Shown one piece after another: positions 1-6,409 of a stretch of DNA of 19,021 nt. The notes beneath the pieces were generated by a model that saw only the letters and a program-made list of their open reading frames with translations, searched no databases and was not told the DNA's origin. A program made the translations under genes and the position numbers. Each line of letters opens with the position of its first letter. The first letter of the stretch is position 1. The stretch is from Verrucomicrobiota bacterium (GTDB lineage Bacteria > Verrucomicrobiota > Verrucomicrobiia > Limisphaerales > UBA1096). The stretch lies in NCBI GenBank assembly GCA_003972865.1, contig QOAX01000193.1:1-19021 (forward strand), written 5' to 3'.

Positions 1-96
1 TCCACTGAGGCCAGTCCTGTGCCGAAAGGTGAATCGTTACAAACAACATTGCGCAGCTCACAAGGGCTGCCAATGATGGATGAGTCTTATGAGTGA
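1..96 (+). other. Possible 3' end of a gene entering from the left
   Basis: Frame 1 is open from the first base and stops with TGA at 94-96, giving a 31-residue tail that ends in PMMDESYE. A GTG at 93 overlaps this stop and opens a second frame rich in Lys/Arg (for example KIRRINIRKGYKDYRKK), but that frame soon runs antisense through a leader repeat and an ankyrin gene. Neither peptide is recognisable. The stretch 1-193 therefore holds at most a gene remnant, and I see no RNA gene or promoter in it. Confidence 0.2.
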
Positions 97-193
97 TCAT
101 TGTATTTTTGATGTTAGTCTTAGAAAAAAATCAAGTAGCAGGATTGGCTTCAGCTAAAATTAGACGCATCAACATCCGAAAGGGTTACAAAGA

Positions 194-250
194 CTATCGT
201 AAAAAACTGCCTATCAAAGCTGCGATTGTTGTGAGTAGGAGGTGTTTCAT
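194..250 (-). pseudogene. Orphan lipoprotein leader, copy A (18 codons)
   Basis: Reading leftwards from ATG at 250 gives MKHLLLTTIAALIGSFLR and then TAG at 194-196. The first 11 codons are base-for-base the same as the leader of the ankyrin gene at 732. After the Ala codons the match ends abruptly, and the hydrophobic core is cut short without a lipobox Cys. It lies 29 bp downstream of the ankyrin gene ending at 280, in the same orientation. Either it is the scar of a lost lipoprotein gene or a duplicated leader cassette. A translated micropeptide is possible but unsupported. Confidence 0.5.
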
Positions 251-253
251 GTT

Positions 254-284
254 GCGTTCAAGTGGTGGAGCGGGTTGGTTTAGT
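254..284 (-). repeat. 31-bp element upstream of orphan leader A, shared with 5408-5438
   Basis: These 31 bases match 5408-5438 at 29 of 31 positions. In both places the element lies on the minus strand immediately before an orphan MKHLLLTT leader. Here the element contains the TAA stop of the upstream ankyrin gene. It behaves as a 5' untranslated part of the duplicated leader cassette. Confidence 0.6.
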
Positions 285-732
285 TGCCTCTTTTCGCACC
301 GTGTTTGCGCAGGAGGTCGGCGGTTTCGGTTTCATCGTTAATGATGGCCTCATCTAGCGGTGTATAGCCATCCTCCTTCTTCGCATTCACATCCGCACCT
401 TCGGCGATAAGTAGTTTGGCGGTTTCCTTGTGACCTTCCTCAGCCGCATAATGCAAAGGAGTGAATCCACGATAACCGTTCGCATTCACATCAGCGCCTT
501 TGGCAATTAGCAGTTCGGCGATTTCCTTGTAACCTTGGTAAGTCGCACGATGCAAAGGAGTCATTCCTACATCATCCTTCGCATTCACATCCGTACCAGC
601 GGCCAAATGCTGTTTAACGGCATCGATTCTTCCGATTCTGGCAGCATCGTGAATTGAGATGTCTAGTGGTTCCGATGGCCCACACCCCACCAGAAGCACG
701 GCTGCGATTGTTGTGAGTAGGAGGTGTTTCAT
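280..732 (-). CDS. Ankyrin-repeat lipoprotein (150 aa)
   Basis: The protein starts with a lipoprotein signal peptide (MKHLLLTTIAAVLLVGC; lipobox LVGC with Cys at residue 17), so it should be lipidated and anchored facing the periplasm or cell surface. Residues of about 27-148 form three to four ankyrin repeats, with the signatures TPLH, A-GH/GYKE, AELLIAKGADVNA and a capping TPLDEAI...ETADLLRKHGA. Ankyrin repeats bind proteins; no partner can be named. The ATG overlaps the TGA of the upstream ankyrin gene as ATGA, so translation is probably coupled. The DNA encoding ADVNAK is nearly identical between repeats and with the neighbouring gene, which points to recent duplication. The product call is firm; the biological role is unknown. 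Confidence 0.85.
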   Translation of the reverse strand: MKHLLLTTIAAVLLVGCGPSEPLDISIHDAARIGRIDAVKQHLAAGTDVNAKDDVGMTPLHRATYQGYKEIAELLIAKGADVNANGYRGFTPLHYAAEEGHKETAKLLIAEGADVNAKKEDGYTPLDEAIINDETETADLLRKHGAKRGN

Positions 733-1535
733 TTCAGAATGGCTTTCAATTCTTCACCCGTCATGCCGCCGTGTTTGCGGATGAGGTCGGCGGTTTCGGT
801 CGTCATGGCCCAATCTAGCGGTGTTTTGCCATACTTATCCTTGATATTCACATCCGTGCCAGCAGCCAAGAACTCCCTTACTGCTTCAAAGTCTCCACCT
901 CTAGCCGCACTATGAATTGTTCCATTTTTGCCGCCGTGTTTGCGGAGGAGGTCGGCGGTTTCGGTTTGTTTGTCATCGATGGCCCAATCTAGCGGTGTTT
1001 CGCCATCATCATTCTTCGCATTCACATCCGCACCCTTGGCGATAAGCGGTTCGGCGACTTCCTTTTGGCCTGCAATAGCCGCATTATGCAAAGGAGTGGT
1101 TCCATACTTATTCTTCGCATTCACATCTGCACCTGCAGCGATAAGCAGTTCAACGACTTCCTCATCCGCACCATGCAAAGGAGTCCCTCCACCATCAGCC
1201 TTCGCATTCACATCCGCACCTTCAGCGATAAGCAGTTCGGCGACTTCCTTGTGACCTCCAAAAGCCGCCCAATGCAATGGAGTCCTTCCAGTCCCATCCT
1301 TCGCATTCACATCCGCACTGTTGGCGATGAGTAGTTCGGCGATTTCCTTGTTTGCCGCATTATGCAAAGGAGTCCCATACAGCTCATGCTTCGTATCCAC
1401 ATCCGCGCCTTTGGCTATGAGTAGTTCAGCGATTTCCTTGTCACCGGACATAGCCGCCACACACAAAGGAGTCATTCCCTTATAAGTTCCCTTATCATCC
1501 TTCGCATTCACATCCGCACCAGCAGCCAAGTGTTG
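370..1535 (-). repeat. Ankyrin-coding DNA repeat array across two genes
   Basis: The ADVNAK-coding segment (plus-strand ttcgcattcacatccgc) recurs near 380, 480, 579, 850, 1015, 1114, 1200, 1299, 1390 and 1500, mostly about 99 bp apart (one 33-residue repeat) with some shorter spacings. Similarity at the nucleotide level, not only the protein level, suggests recent expansion or gene conversion between the two adjacent ankyrin genes. Confidence 0.7.
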
Positions 1536-1643
1536 TTTGACAGTTGCGATGTTTCCTTGTTCGGCAGCTTCCCGAATATCCACACTCGGCCCACACCCCA
1601 CCAGCACCACGGCTGCGATTGTTGTGAGTAGGAGGTGTTTCAT
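729..1643 (-). CDS. Ankyrin-repeat lipoprotein (304 aa)
   Basis: I chose ATG at 1643 because it begins the shared leader MKHLLLTTIAAVVLVGC with lipobox Cys at residue 17; an in-frame ATG at 1655 would add only MMAK. About seven ankyrin units follow. Two central units are short (about 30 and 29 residues between ADV signatures rather than 33), having lost residues around the first helix and turn (TPLHNAANKE, TPLHGADEE). After a capping segment ending ETADLLRKHGG the protein restarts with a new IHSAARGG unit resembling the N-terminus of the next gene, as if two ankyrin proteins had fused. It ends with a second ETADLIRKHGG cap. The gene follows the SnoaL-like gene and overlaps the next ankyrin gene by 4 bp, so the three are probably co-transcribed. 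The target is unknown. Confidence 0.85.
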   Translation of the reverse strand: MKHLLLTTIAAVVLVGCGPSVDIREAAEQGNIATVKQHLAAGADVNAKDDKGTYKGMTPLCVAAMSGDKEIAELLIAKGADVDTKHELYGTPLHNAANKEIAELLIANSADVNAKDGTGRTPLHWAAFGGHKEVAELLIAEGADVNAKADGGGTPLHGADEEVVELLIAAGADVNAKNKYGTTPLHNAAIAGQKEVAEPLIAKGADVNAKNDDGETPLDWAIDDKQTETADLLRKHGGKNGTIHSAARGGDFEAVREFLAAGTDVNIKDKYGKTPLDWAMTTETADLIRKHGGMTGEELKAILK

Positions 1644-1674
1644 TTTGGCCATCAAATTAGTGGTGAAATTGTTT

Positions 1675-2178
1675 TTATTTCAAAGGATTATCAAAATTGA
1701 AAATATCCCATTTCATTTTCCATGAACCATCATCTTGTTTTTCACTTAAGATCATCCACTTGTAAGTTTTTGTAGTACGTTGCCCATCTTTAGATTCTGT
1801 AATCTCTTTACCAGTGCCACGAATGGCTGCCCAATCTCCAAAGTGTACGACCTCCGTAGCTGGCTCGCTCATTTCGAGGACTTTATAATCACGGCCTTCA
1901 AAGAATTCCTTGTAGCTACCTAACACCGCTTGCCTTCCCTCTAGTATTGGAGTTTCTGGAATCATATAAACAGTATCTTTTGTATAAAGATTGGCACAAG
2001 CCTCTGCACTGCCCTCAAGGCAGGCAGAAACGAATGAGTCCAATATTTCCTCTTGTTCTTCAAACTTTGGCCCGCTTGTAAGCACAACACCCTGAGGTGT
2101 GGTATTAGTCGATCCAAAATATGTCCCGACTACAAATCCAATTAGAAGAGATGCAGTAATAATTGTTATCTGTTTCAT
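1675..2178 (-). CDS. Exported SnoaL/NTF2-like protein (167 aa)
   Basis: The N-terminus MKQITIITASLLIGFVVGTYFG is a signal peptide or membrane anchor. Residues of about 40-163 match the NTF2-like/SnoaL (DUF4440-type) fold: an opening helix (EEILDSFVSACLEGSAEACANLYTKD), VYMIPETPILEGRQAVLGSYKEFFEG, then beta strands with WAAIRGTGKE and a closing KWMILSEKQDDGSWKMKWDIFN. Such domains are small cone-shaped folds used as enzymes or ligand binders, so the substrate cannot be assigned. A truncated leader ORF (2181-2252) ends 2 bp upstream of its ATG. The ankyrin gene follows 31 bp downstream. Base composition is clearly lower in GC than in the genes at the right of the window. Confidence 0.75.
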   Translation of the reverse strand: MKQITIITASLLIGFVVGTYFGSTNTTPQGVVLTSGPKFEEQEEILDSFVSACLEGSAEACANLYTKDTVYMIPETPILEGRQAVLGSYKEFFEGRDYKVLEMSEPATEVVHFGDWAAIRGTGKEITESKDGQRTTKTYKWMILSEKQDDGSWKMKWDIFNFDNPLK

Positions 2179-2180
2179 GT

Positions 2181-2252
2181 TTAAATAAATTTATTCTCAC
2201 CACACCCCACCAACAGCACGACTGCGATTGTTGTGAGGAGGAGGTGTTTCAT
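2181..2252 (-). pseudogene. Orphan lipoprotein leader, copy D (23 codons)
   Basis: ATG at 2252 opens MKHLLLTTIAVVLLVGCGENKFI, which ends with TAA at 2181-2183. The complete signal peptide and lipobox (LVGC) are intact, but only six residues follow the Cys. The stop lies 2 bp before the ATG of the SnoaL-like gene, which has its own signal sequence, and the leader starts 18 bp after the FG-GAP gene. It could be a stub of a lost lipoprotein, a translated micro-lipoprotein, or an upstream ORF coupling translation into the SnoaL-like gene. Confidence 0.55.
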
Positions 2253-2270
2253 TGTGAACATTAATTTTGG

Positions 2271-3899
2271 TCACTCAACCACTTTGGCCCGGTAGTATTG
2301 TTGCTGGAACTTCTCTTGCCTGGGGTCGCTGAACTGGTGCGAACGTTTGGTGGACTTGAACTGTTCCAGCACCTCCCAGGCCTTCAAATCCCCCGAACCT
2401 TCAATGCTGTAGGTTCGGTTGGGTTCAGTATCAAACCAGAAGCCAAACGGTTTAGCCGCGATGCTTCTTAATACCGGCGCCTTCATGCGGTAGCCGATTG
2501 TCAGCATCTGGTCGACCTCGATGCCGTCGACGAGCTGCAGGAGGCCGTTGGGCCATGTGATCTTGAGATCGACGGGATCGAGACGGGAACCGAGGCCGAA
2601 ATGGAGTGTCTGCTCGTTCATGTTCCCGCGACCCGTCGCGCTCTCGACCTGGCGGGTCAGCGTACGCGTTCCGAGCTGGATGCGGACCTGCGCGCCGATA
2701 GCCGCACGGTTCACTGCGCCCGGCTCCGGAAGGTCACTGCGCGCGTTACCGACCAAGCGGACCTTGAGCCAGTGGCCGGTCGCGCCGCTGCTGCGGTAGA
2801 GCCGACCTTTCGTCGTCAGGTCCAGGTCGCCATCGTTGTCGTAGTCCCCCCATGACCCGTGGTAGGTCTCACGGATGTCGCCGAGCCCAGCCTCACCCGT
2901 GACCTCGGTGAAACGCCAGTCGCCGTCGTTGCGGTAGAGGACGACCTGGTCTCCGCCGTACACCGTGGTGAAGAAGAGATCCAGGTCGCCGTCGTTGTCG
3001 TAGTCGCCGAGCGCCGGTGACGCGTACGATTCCTGGTAACGCACGCCGCACGGTCCCCGGTCCTCGAAGCGATAGCCGTTCTCGGGACCGAGGTTCCTGA
3101 GGAACCGCGACTGGGGCTGGCCGGGGTGCGCGAAGTTGCCCGCGAAGATGTCGAAGAGGCCGTCGTTGTCGATATCGCCCCACGCCGATCCGATGCTGTG
3201 GCCTCCTCCTCCGAGCGCACCGTAGGCTCCCGCGCTCTCGGTGAAGCTCCCGTCGCCGTCATTGATCCAGAGCTGGTTCGGCTGCAGGCGGTAGTTGCTG
3301 CCGTAAACGTCGACGTCGTGATCGTTGTCGAAGTCGCACGCCGTCACCCCGCGCGTCGGGCGAGCCGGCCCGGGCGCGACCTCGGGAAGAGCGAAGCGGC
3401 GGCTTCCCTGGTTCCAGTAGAGCCCGTCGGGATAGGCGCCGGCGACCGGCCAGTTCTCGTAGCCGGCCCACCAGACATCGACCAGTCCGTCGTTGTCGAA
3501 GTCGAGCAGTACGCCGCCGTCGCTGACGCCGTGCGGGCGCTCAGGAAGCTGGAACCCGGAGTGGGAGCCGTCCGCCTCGCCGAACGAGACGGCGCCACCC
3601 GCGTAGCCGAAGAAGTCCATGTGGCCGTCGTTGTCCAGGTCGGCCCAATACTCGCCCCCGCCTCCAGCGTCGGTCGCGACGAACCTCGTGCCCTCCACGT
3701 TGCGCCACCGCGGGGCGAGGTCGACCCAGCCGTCGTTGTCGATGTCGACCCAGGACCCCGTCACGTCGAGCCCCATGAGGGCCGTGACGTCCTCGAAACG
3801 GACCTGCGCGTCCTGAGCAAGGACAGGAAACATTGAAACGGCAGTCAAACAGTTGAGCAGAACAATTAACCAGGATCTTGATAGAGTTGACGAATTCAT
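2271..3899 (-). CDS. Secreted FG-GAP/VCBS repeat protein with ASPIC/UnbV domain (542 aa)
   Basis: A signal peptide (about residues 1-28, ending MFPVLAQ) is followed by seven calcium-binding-type FG-GAP repeats of the form D-x-DNDG-x-x-D (WVDIDNDGWVD, WADLDNDGHMD, LLDFDNDGLVD, ACDFDNDHDVD, WGDIDNDGLFD, LGDYDNDGDLD, WGDYDNDGDLD). An ASPIC/UnbV (CRTAC1-like) domain follows at roughly 375-465 (GHWLKVRLVG to ITWPNG). Residues of about 475-542 (WFDTEPNRTYSIEGSGDLKAWE to YYRAKVVE) are a tail typical of verrucomicrobial secreted proteins. It probably forms an extracellular beta-propeller for adhesion or ligand binding. The coding sequence is compositionally mosaic: the core (about 2500-3815) is far richer in GC than the two ends. 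Confidence 0.85.
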   Translation of the reverse strand: MNSSTLSRSWLIVLLNCLTAVSMFPVLAQDAQVRFEDVTALMGLDVTGSWVDIDNDGWVDLAPRWRNVEGTRFVATDAGGGGEYWADLDNDGHMDFFGYAGGAVSFGEADGSHSGFQLPERPHGVSDGGVLLDFDNDGLVDVWWAGYENWPVAGAYPDGLYWNQGSRRFALPEVAPGPARPTRGVTACDFDNDHDVDVYGSNYRLQPNQLWINDGDGSFTESAGAYGALGGGGHSIGSAWGDIDNDGLFDIFAGNFAHPGQPQSRFLRNLGPENGYRFEDRGPCGVRYQESYASPALGDYDNDGDLDLFFTTVYGGDQVVLYRNDGDWRFTEVTGEAGLGDIRETYHGSWGDYDNDGDLDLTTKGRLYRSSGATGHWLKVRLVGNARSDLPEPGAVNRAAIGAQVRIQLGTRTLTRQVESATGRGNMNEQTLHFGLGSRLDPVDLKITWPNGLLQLVDGIEVDQMLTIGYRMKAPVLRSIAAKPFGFWFDTEPNRTYSIEGSGDLKAWEVLEQFKSTKRSHQFSDPRQEKFQQQYYRAKVVE

Positions 3900-4085
3900 A
3901 AATCTTTGGCGTGTGAATTATTTGGCCCGATAGAGGGACCGATCATCTTTGTGATAGGGCATTAATCTAGAAGCAAAATTAGTCAAATAAGGGACACCAT
4001 AACCAATCCAGACTCAAGTTCTATCTCTATACCCAGTTATCTAGGGAGGGGTTCTGGTCAACGCGTATTATTTTTCCAGGTGCTC

Positions 4086-5282
4086 TTAATCCCCAATCCC
4101 ATCCCTGTCACGATCAGTGACGTCAGACAGCGGATTGTTGATGACTGCTTCCCAGGCGATGCGGCGGAAAAGTCGGTCCACTTCCTGACGGGGGGGATCG
4201 AGTTTGCCAAGCTTCTTGTCAACTAAGGGCTTGAAGGGGATTTCGCCCTCGATGAGAGCCGGCGACCGCCTGTAAATGGTGGCGTAGAACACGTACCCTT
4301 CGAGCCGCTCGAAGCCCGGGCCGAGATGCCCGAGTTGATCGCGCCAGATACTGTAGGTCTTGCCGCACAGCCAACGGTTGACGCCCTCGATGCCTGGCAA
4401 CCTGCCCTCGTAATAGGCCTGAACCGCCAGCACCATGGCATCGGAAGTGGGCATGACGTGAATCTTGTTTGGGTATTTGCGATCAAGGGCTGCGATTTGT
4501 CTCTCAATGGACGCGTGCTTCTCCTTGTTCAGGCGAACGAAGGTCTCAGCACTCAATTCGTCCTCGCTCTTGGGCAAGGGTCTCAGTTGACGCAGTGACG
4601 GCCAGGCATCGCTGAGGTAAAACTCCATGTTGGGATTGTACTTAAGACCAAAGTCGATCCAGCAGGCGTAATACTCGGGGCGATCCGCATAATAAGGCCC
4701 CCACATCATGGCGTCCCATGCGCCCGTGGCAATGGCCGCCAGCAGTTTGGGCTGCGGCTTGCCCGCAAATCCGAAAATCCCGTTCTCCTGTTCCCATTTA
4801 TAGCGAGCGCTGCCGGTCATCCCGCCGCCGGTATGGGTCCGCAGCGGCTGTTCGAATCCAGCAGCCCGGCAGATCACCGGGAAGGTCCGGTACCCAGGCG
4901 CCATGAAGCTGTGTCCCGTGCCCACGATTCGCAGGGCCTTCTCAGGCTGGGGGACCTGAAAAACCGGTTGCGGATCCTTGGAAAACACCTCACGGTAGAT
5001 GGCTTGAATCTCTGGCGGCGTCATGTAACAGACCGCGTTATCCGGGAAACGGGCCTTGCTCCAACCGGGATCCACAGGGAACTCGGTAGGCGGGCCCTGT
5101 CCGTTCCTGCCCCGTCTGCGGGACGCCATGAACGCCCTGGCTTCCTCGACCGTCAGCGTTCCGTTGCCGTCGGTGTCGGCCGCCGGGAAGCGCCGCAACC
5201 ACTGGCGCAGCTGGGTCTCCGACTGTGGAAACGCCACCGGCGTCATAAGGAGAAAACAAGTGCATAGGCTGACAATCTTCAT
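4086..5282 (-). CDS. Secreted EF-hand plus SGNH-hydrolase-like protein (398 aa)
   Basis: ATG at 5282 gives the signal peptide MKIVSLCTCFLLMTPVAFPQ; upstream AGGAG lies in front of it, and an alternative in-frame start at 5318 would bury the signal. An EF-hand loop (DTDGNGTLTVEEA, about residues 36-48) comes first. The main domain has IVGTGHSFMAPG (Ser about 125) and, near the C-terminus, RDQLGHLGPGF with Asp about 315 and His about 319 before YVFYATIYRRSP. This arrangement resembles SGNH/GDSL-type (DUF4886-like) esterases, with G-x-S near the start and D-x-x-x-H near the end, so an esterase acting on extracellular polymers is plausible but inferred. The last residues (VTDRDRDGIGD) form a second acidic, calcium-loop-like stretch. 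A truncated leader ORF ends 14 bp upstream. Confidence 0.65.
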   Translation of the reverse strand: MKIVSLCTCFLLMTPVAFPQSETQLRQWLRRFPAADTDGNGTLTVEEARAFMASRRRGRNGQGPPTEFPVDPGWSKARFPDNAVCYMTPPEIQAIYREVFSKDPQPVFQVPQPEKALRIVGTGHSFMAPGYRTFPVICRAAGFEQPLRTHTGGGMTGSARYKWEQENGIFGFAGKPQPKLLAAIATGAWDAMMWGPYYADRPEYYACWIDFGLKYNPNMEFYLSDAWPSLRQLRPLPKSEDELSAETFVRLNKEKHASIERQIAALDRKYPNKIHVMPTSDAMVLAVQAYYEGRLPGIEGVNRWLCGKTYSIWRDQLGHLGPGFERLEGYVFYATIYRRSPALIEGEIPFKPLVDKKLGKLDPPRQEVDRLFRRIAWEAVINNPLSDVTDRDRDGIGD

Positions 5283-5296
5283 GAATCGATGTCTCC

Positions 5297-5398
5297 TCAA
5301 AGATGTGTCCATAACCACGATGGCATCCTCCTATCTGTTAGGCATACTGATTTCTCCAACACCACGGCTGCGATTGTTGTGAGGAGGAGGTGTTTCAT
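5297..5398 (-). pseudogene. Orphan leader, copy E (33 codons)
   Basis: ATG at 5398 opens MKHLLLTTIAAVVL and then diverges to EKSVCLTDRRMPSWLWTHL and TGA at 5297-5299. The lipobox is lost at the point of divergence. The stop overlaps the purine-rich TGAGGAG that could serve as the ribosome binding site for the EF-hand/SGNH gene at 5282. It therefore resembles a leader ORF placed directly before a secreted-protein gene, like copy D. A chance remnant is equally possible. Confidence 0.5.
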
Positions 5399-5407
5399 TT
5401 TCCGGTG

Positions 5408-5438
5408 GCGTTCAAGTGGAGGAGTGGGTTGGTTTAGT
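5408..5438 (-). repeat. 31-bp element upstream of orphan leader E, shared with 254-284
   Basis: 29 of 31 bases match 254-284. It lies on the minus strand just before the leader ATG at 5398, and just after the small exported protein ending at 5451. The pairing with the same leader in two distant places shows that the duplicated unit included upstream non-coding DNA. Confidence 0.6.
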
Positions 5439-5450
5439 CGATACGCTTGG

Positions 5451-5696
5451 TTATCGGATGCGACGGCGGAGGAGGAACGGATCAAATTTATCGTTGCTAT
5501 CATAGGCAAACGGCTCCCAGCCTTCAGAAATCACCCTGCCGGATGTCTTTACTTCCCACTTTTGCTTAGCATCCCACTTTTCTACAGCGTCGTCGAACGG
5601 GTCGGTAGTAGTGCTTGTTGCTGCTCCTGTGCCGAACATGACCGTTGTAGTCAGCAGCACACCTATCGCGAATGATTTCCAGTTTAGTTGTTTCAT
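5451..5696 (-). CDS. Small exported protein of unknown function (81 aa)
   Basis: I chose ATG at 5696 because it starts a clean signal or anchor sequence (MKQLNWKSFAIGVLLTTTV); the upstream in-frame ATG at 5765 adds a polar stretch with no signal. The mature part has WDAKQKWEVKTSG, then EGWEPFAYD, and ends in FLLRRRIR. The W-x-V...EGWEPF...LLRRR layout resembles small DUF4177-like proteins common in verrucomicrobia (recalled, not searched). No catalytic residues are visible. It is monocistronic or leads into the leader repeat at 5438. Confidence 0.6.
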   Translation of the reverse strand: MKQLNWKSFAIGVLLTTTVMFGTGAATSTTTDPFDDAVEKWDAKQKWEVKTSGRVISEGWEPFAYDSNDKFDPFLLRRRIR

Positions 5697-5796
5697 AAGC
5701 CTGTAAGAGACTGAACACTCGTGGCCGCAATGCCGGTTTTCAAGGCGTTTTAACTGTTGCCGCAAAAAGCCTTCAGACTTACAAACTGAGGGTTGA

Positions 5797-6051
5797 TGGC
5801 TGAACCTAAAGCATACGAGCCGGTCAGCCAGAGGAGCAATCGGAGCGGCCTACAAGCTTTACTCGGAGGAGGATTGCAGCTATTTTGCGCTGGTACTTGA
5901 TCCGCGCAATGAAATCTGGTGGGTTCCATTTTCAGAGGTCAGGGGCAGGCTTTCGGTCTGCACAAACATCGAACTGGACGCCCTTGTTGAGTATCGCGCA
6001 GCCATCGATGGCCTCAAAAAAGTGGCACCAGAAGTGGCACCAACAATTTGA
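5797..6051 (+). pseudogene. Decayed ORF, possibly a PD-(D/E)XK group I intron-type endonuclease remnant
   Basis: The frame is open from the codon after TGA 5794-5796 to TGA 6049-6051 but contains no ATG; the nearby ATG at 5796 is in another frame. It reads HTSRSARGAIGAAYKLYSEEDCSYFALVLDP, then NEIWWVPFSEVRGRL. The N-terminal HTSRSARGAIG and the later Y-x-x-EDC-x-YFALVL...WWVPF resemble the beginning and end of the PDDEXK_5 family. The middle, which would carry the catalytic D...Q-V-K core, is missing, so an internal deletion is likely. The protein ends with a short duplicated VAPEVAPT. Family assignment is from memory of motifs and tentative; the broken state is clear. Confidence 0.4.
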
Positions 6052-6118
6052 TTGTTCAAAAAACCCCGCCAACAGGAACTGAAATGAACCCCGAACCTGT
6101 TTTTGTGAACTGATTGCC

Positions 6119-6364
6119 ATGGACAAACCGAACATCGCCCAGCGCCGACCCATCGTTCAGCCGGTCGAGCCCGGCACCTATTGGTGGTGCGCCTGTGGCC
6201 GTTCCGCCGATCAGCCGTTTTGCGACGGCTCGCACAAGGGAACGTCGTTTGGACCTGAAAAGGTGGAGATCACCGAGGCCGGGACCATCGCGTGGTGCGC
6301 CTGCAAGCACACCTGCAACAAGCCGTTTTGTGACGGGTCGCACTCCGGGCTGGATGCGGAGTAG
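6119..6364 (+). CDS. Tandem CDGSH iron-sulfur domain protein (81 aa)
   Basis: Two complete CDGSH motifs, each C-x-C-x-x-S/T-x-x-x-P-F-CDGSH: CACGRSADQPFCDGSH and CACKHTCNKPFCDGSH. Each binds a redox-active, pH-labile [2Fe-2S] cluster through three Cys and one His. The second motif carries an extra Cys (KHTCNK). The single-chain tandem form is like CISD3-type bacterial and mitochondrial proteins, which are soluble and act in electron or Fe-S cluster transfer. No signal peptide is present, so it is cytoplasmic. It lies 45 bp upstream of the DUF1501 gene on the same strand. Confidence 0.92.
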   Translation: MDKPNIAQRRPIVQPVEPGTYWWCACGRSADQPFCDGSHKGTSFGPEKVEITEAGTIAWCACKHTCNKPFCDGSHSGLDAE

Positions 6365-6409
6365 TTGCCGTTTGTTTTTTTGAGGCTATATTTTGCCCGT
6401 TGACTTGAA

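Noticed and set aside
93..341. Plus-strand ORF at the left end (GTG start)
   Set aside because: After about 40 residues it is antisense to the leader repeat and ankyrin gene; the Lys/Arg-rich start is unrecognised and could be chance.
3126..3836. Long plus-strand ORF opposite the FG-GAP gene
   Set aside because: It is the antisense shadow of GC-rich DNDG repeats; the minus-strand frame has clear domains.
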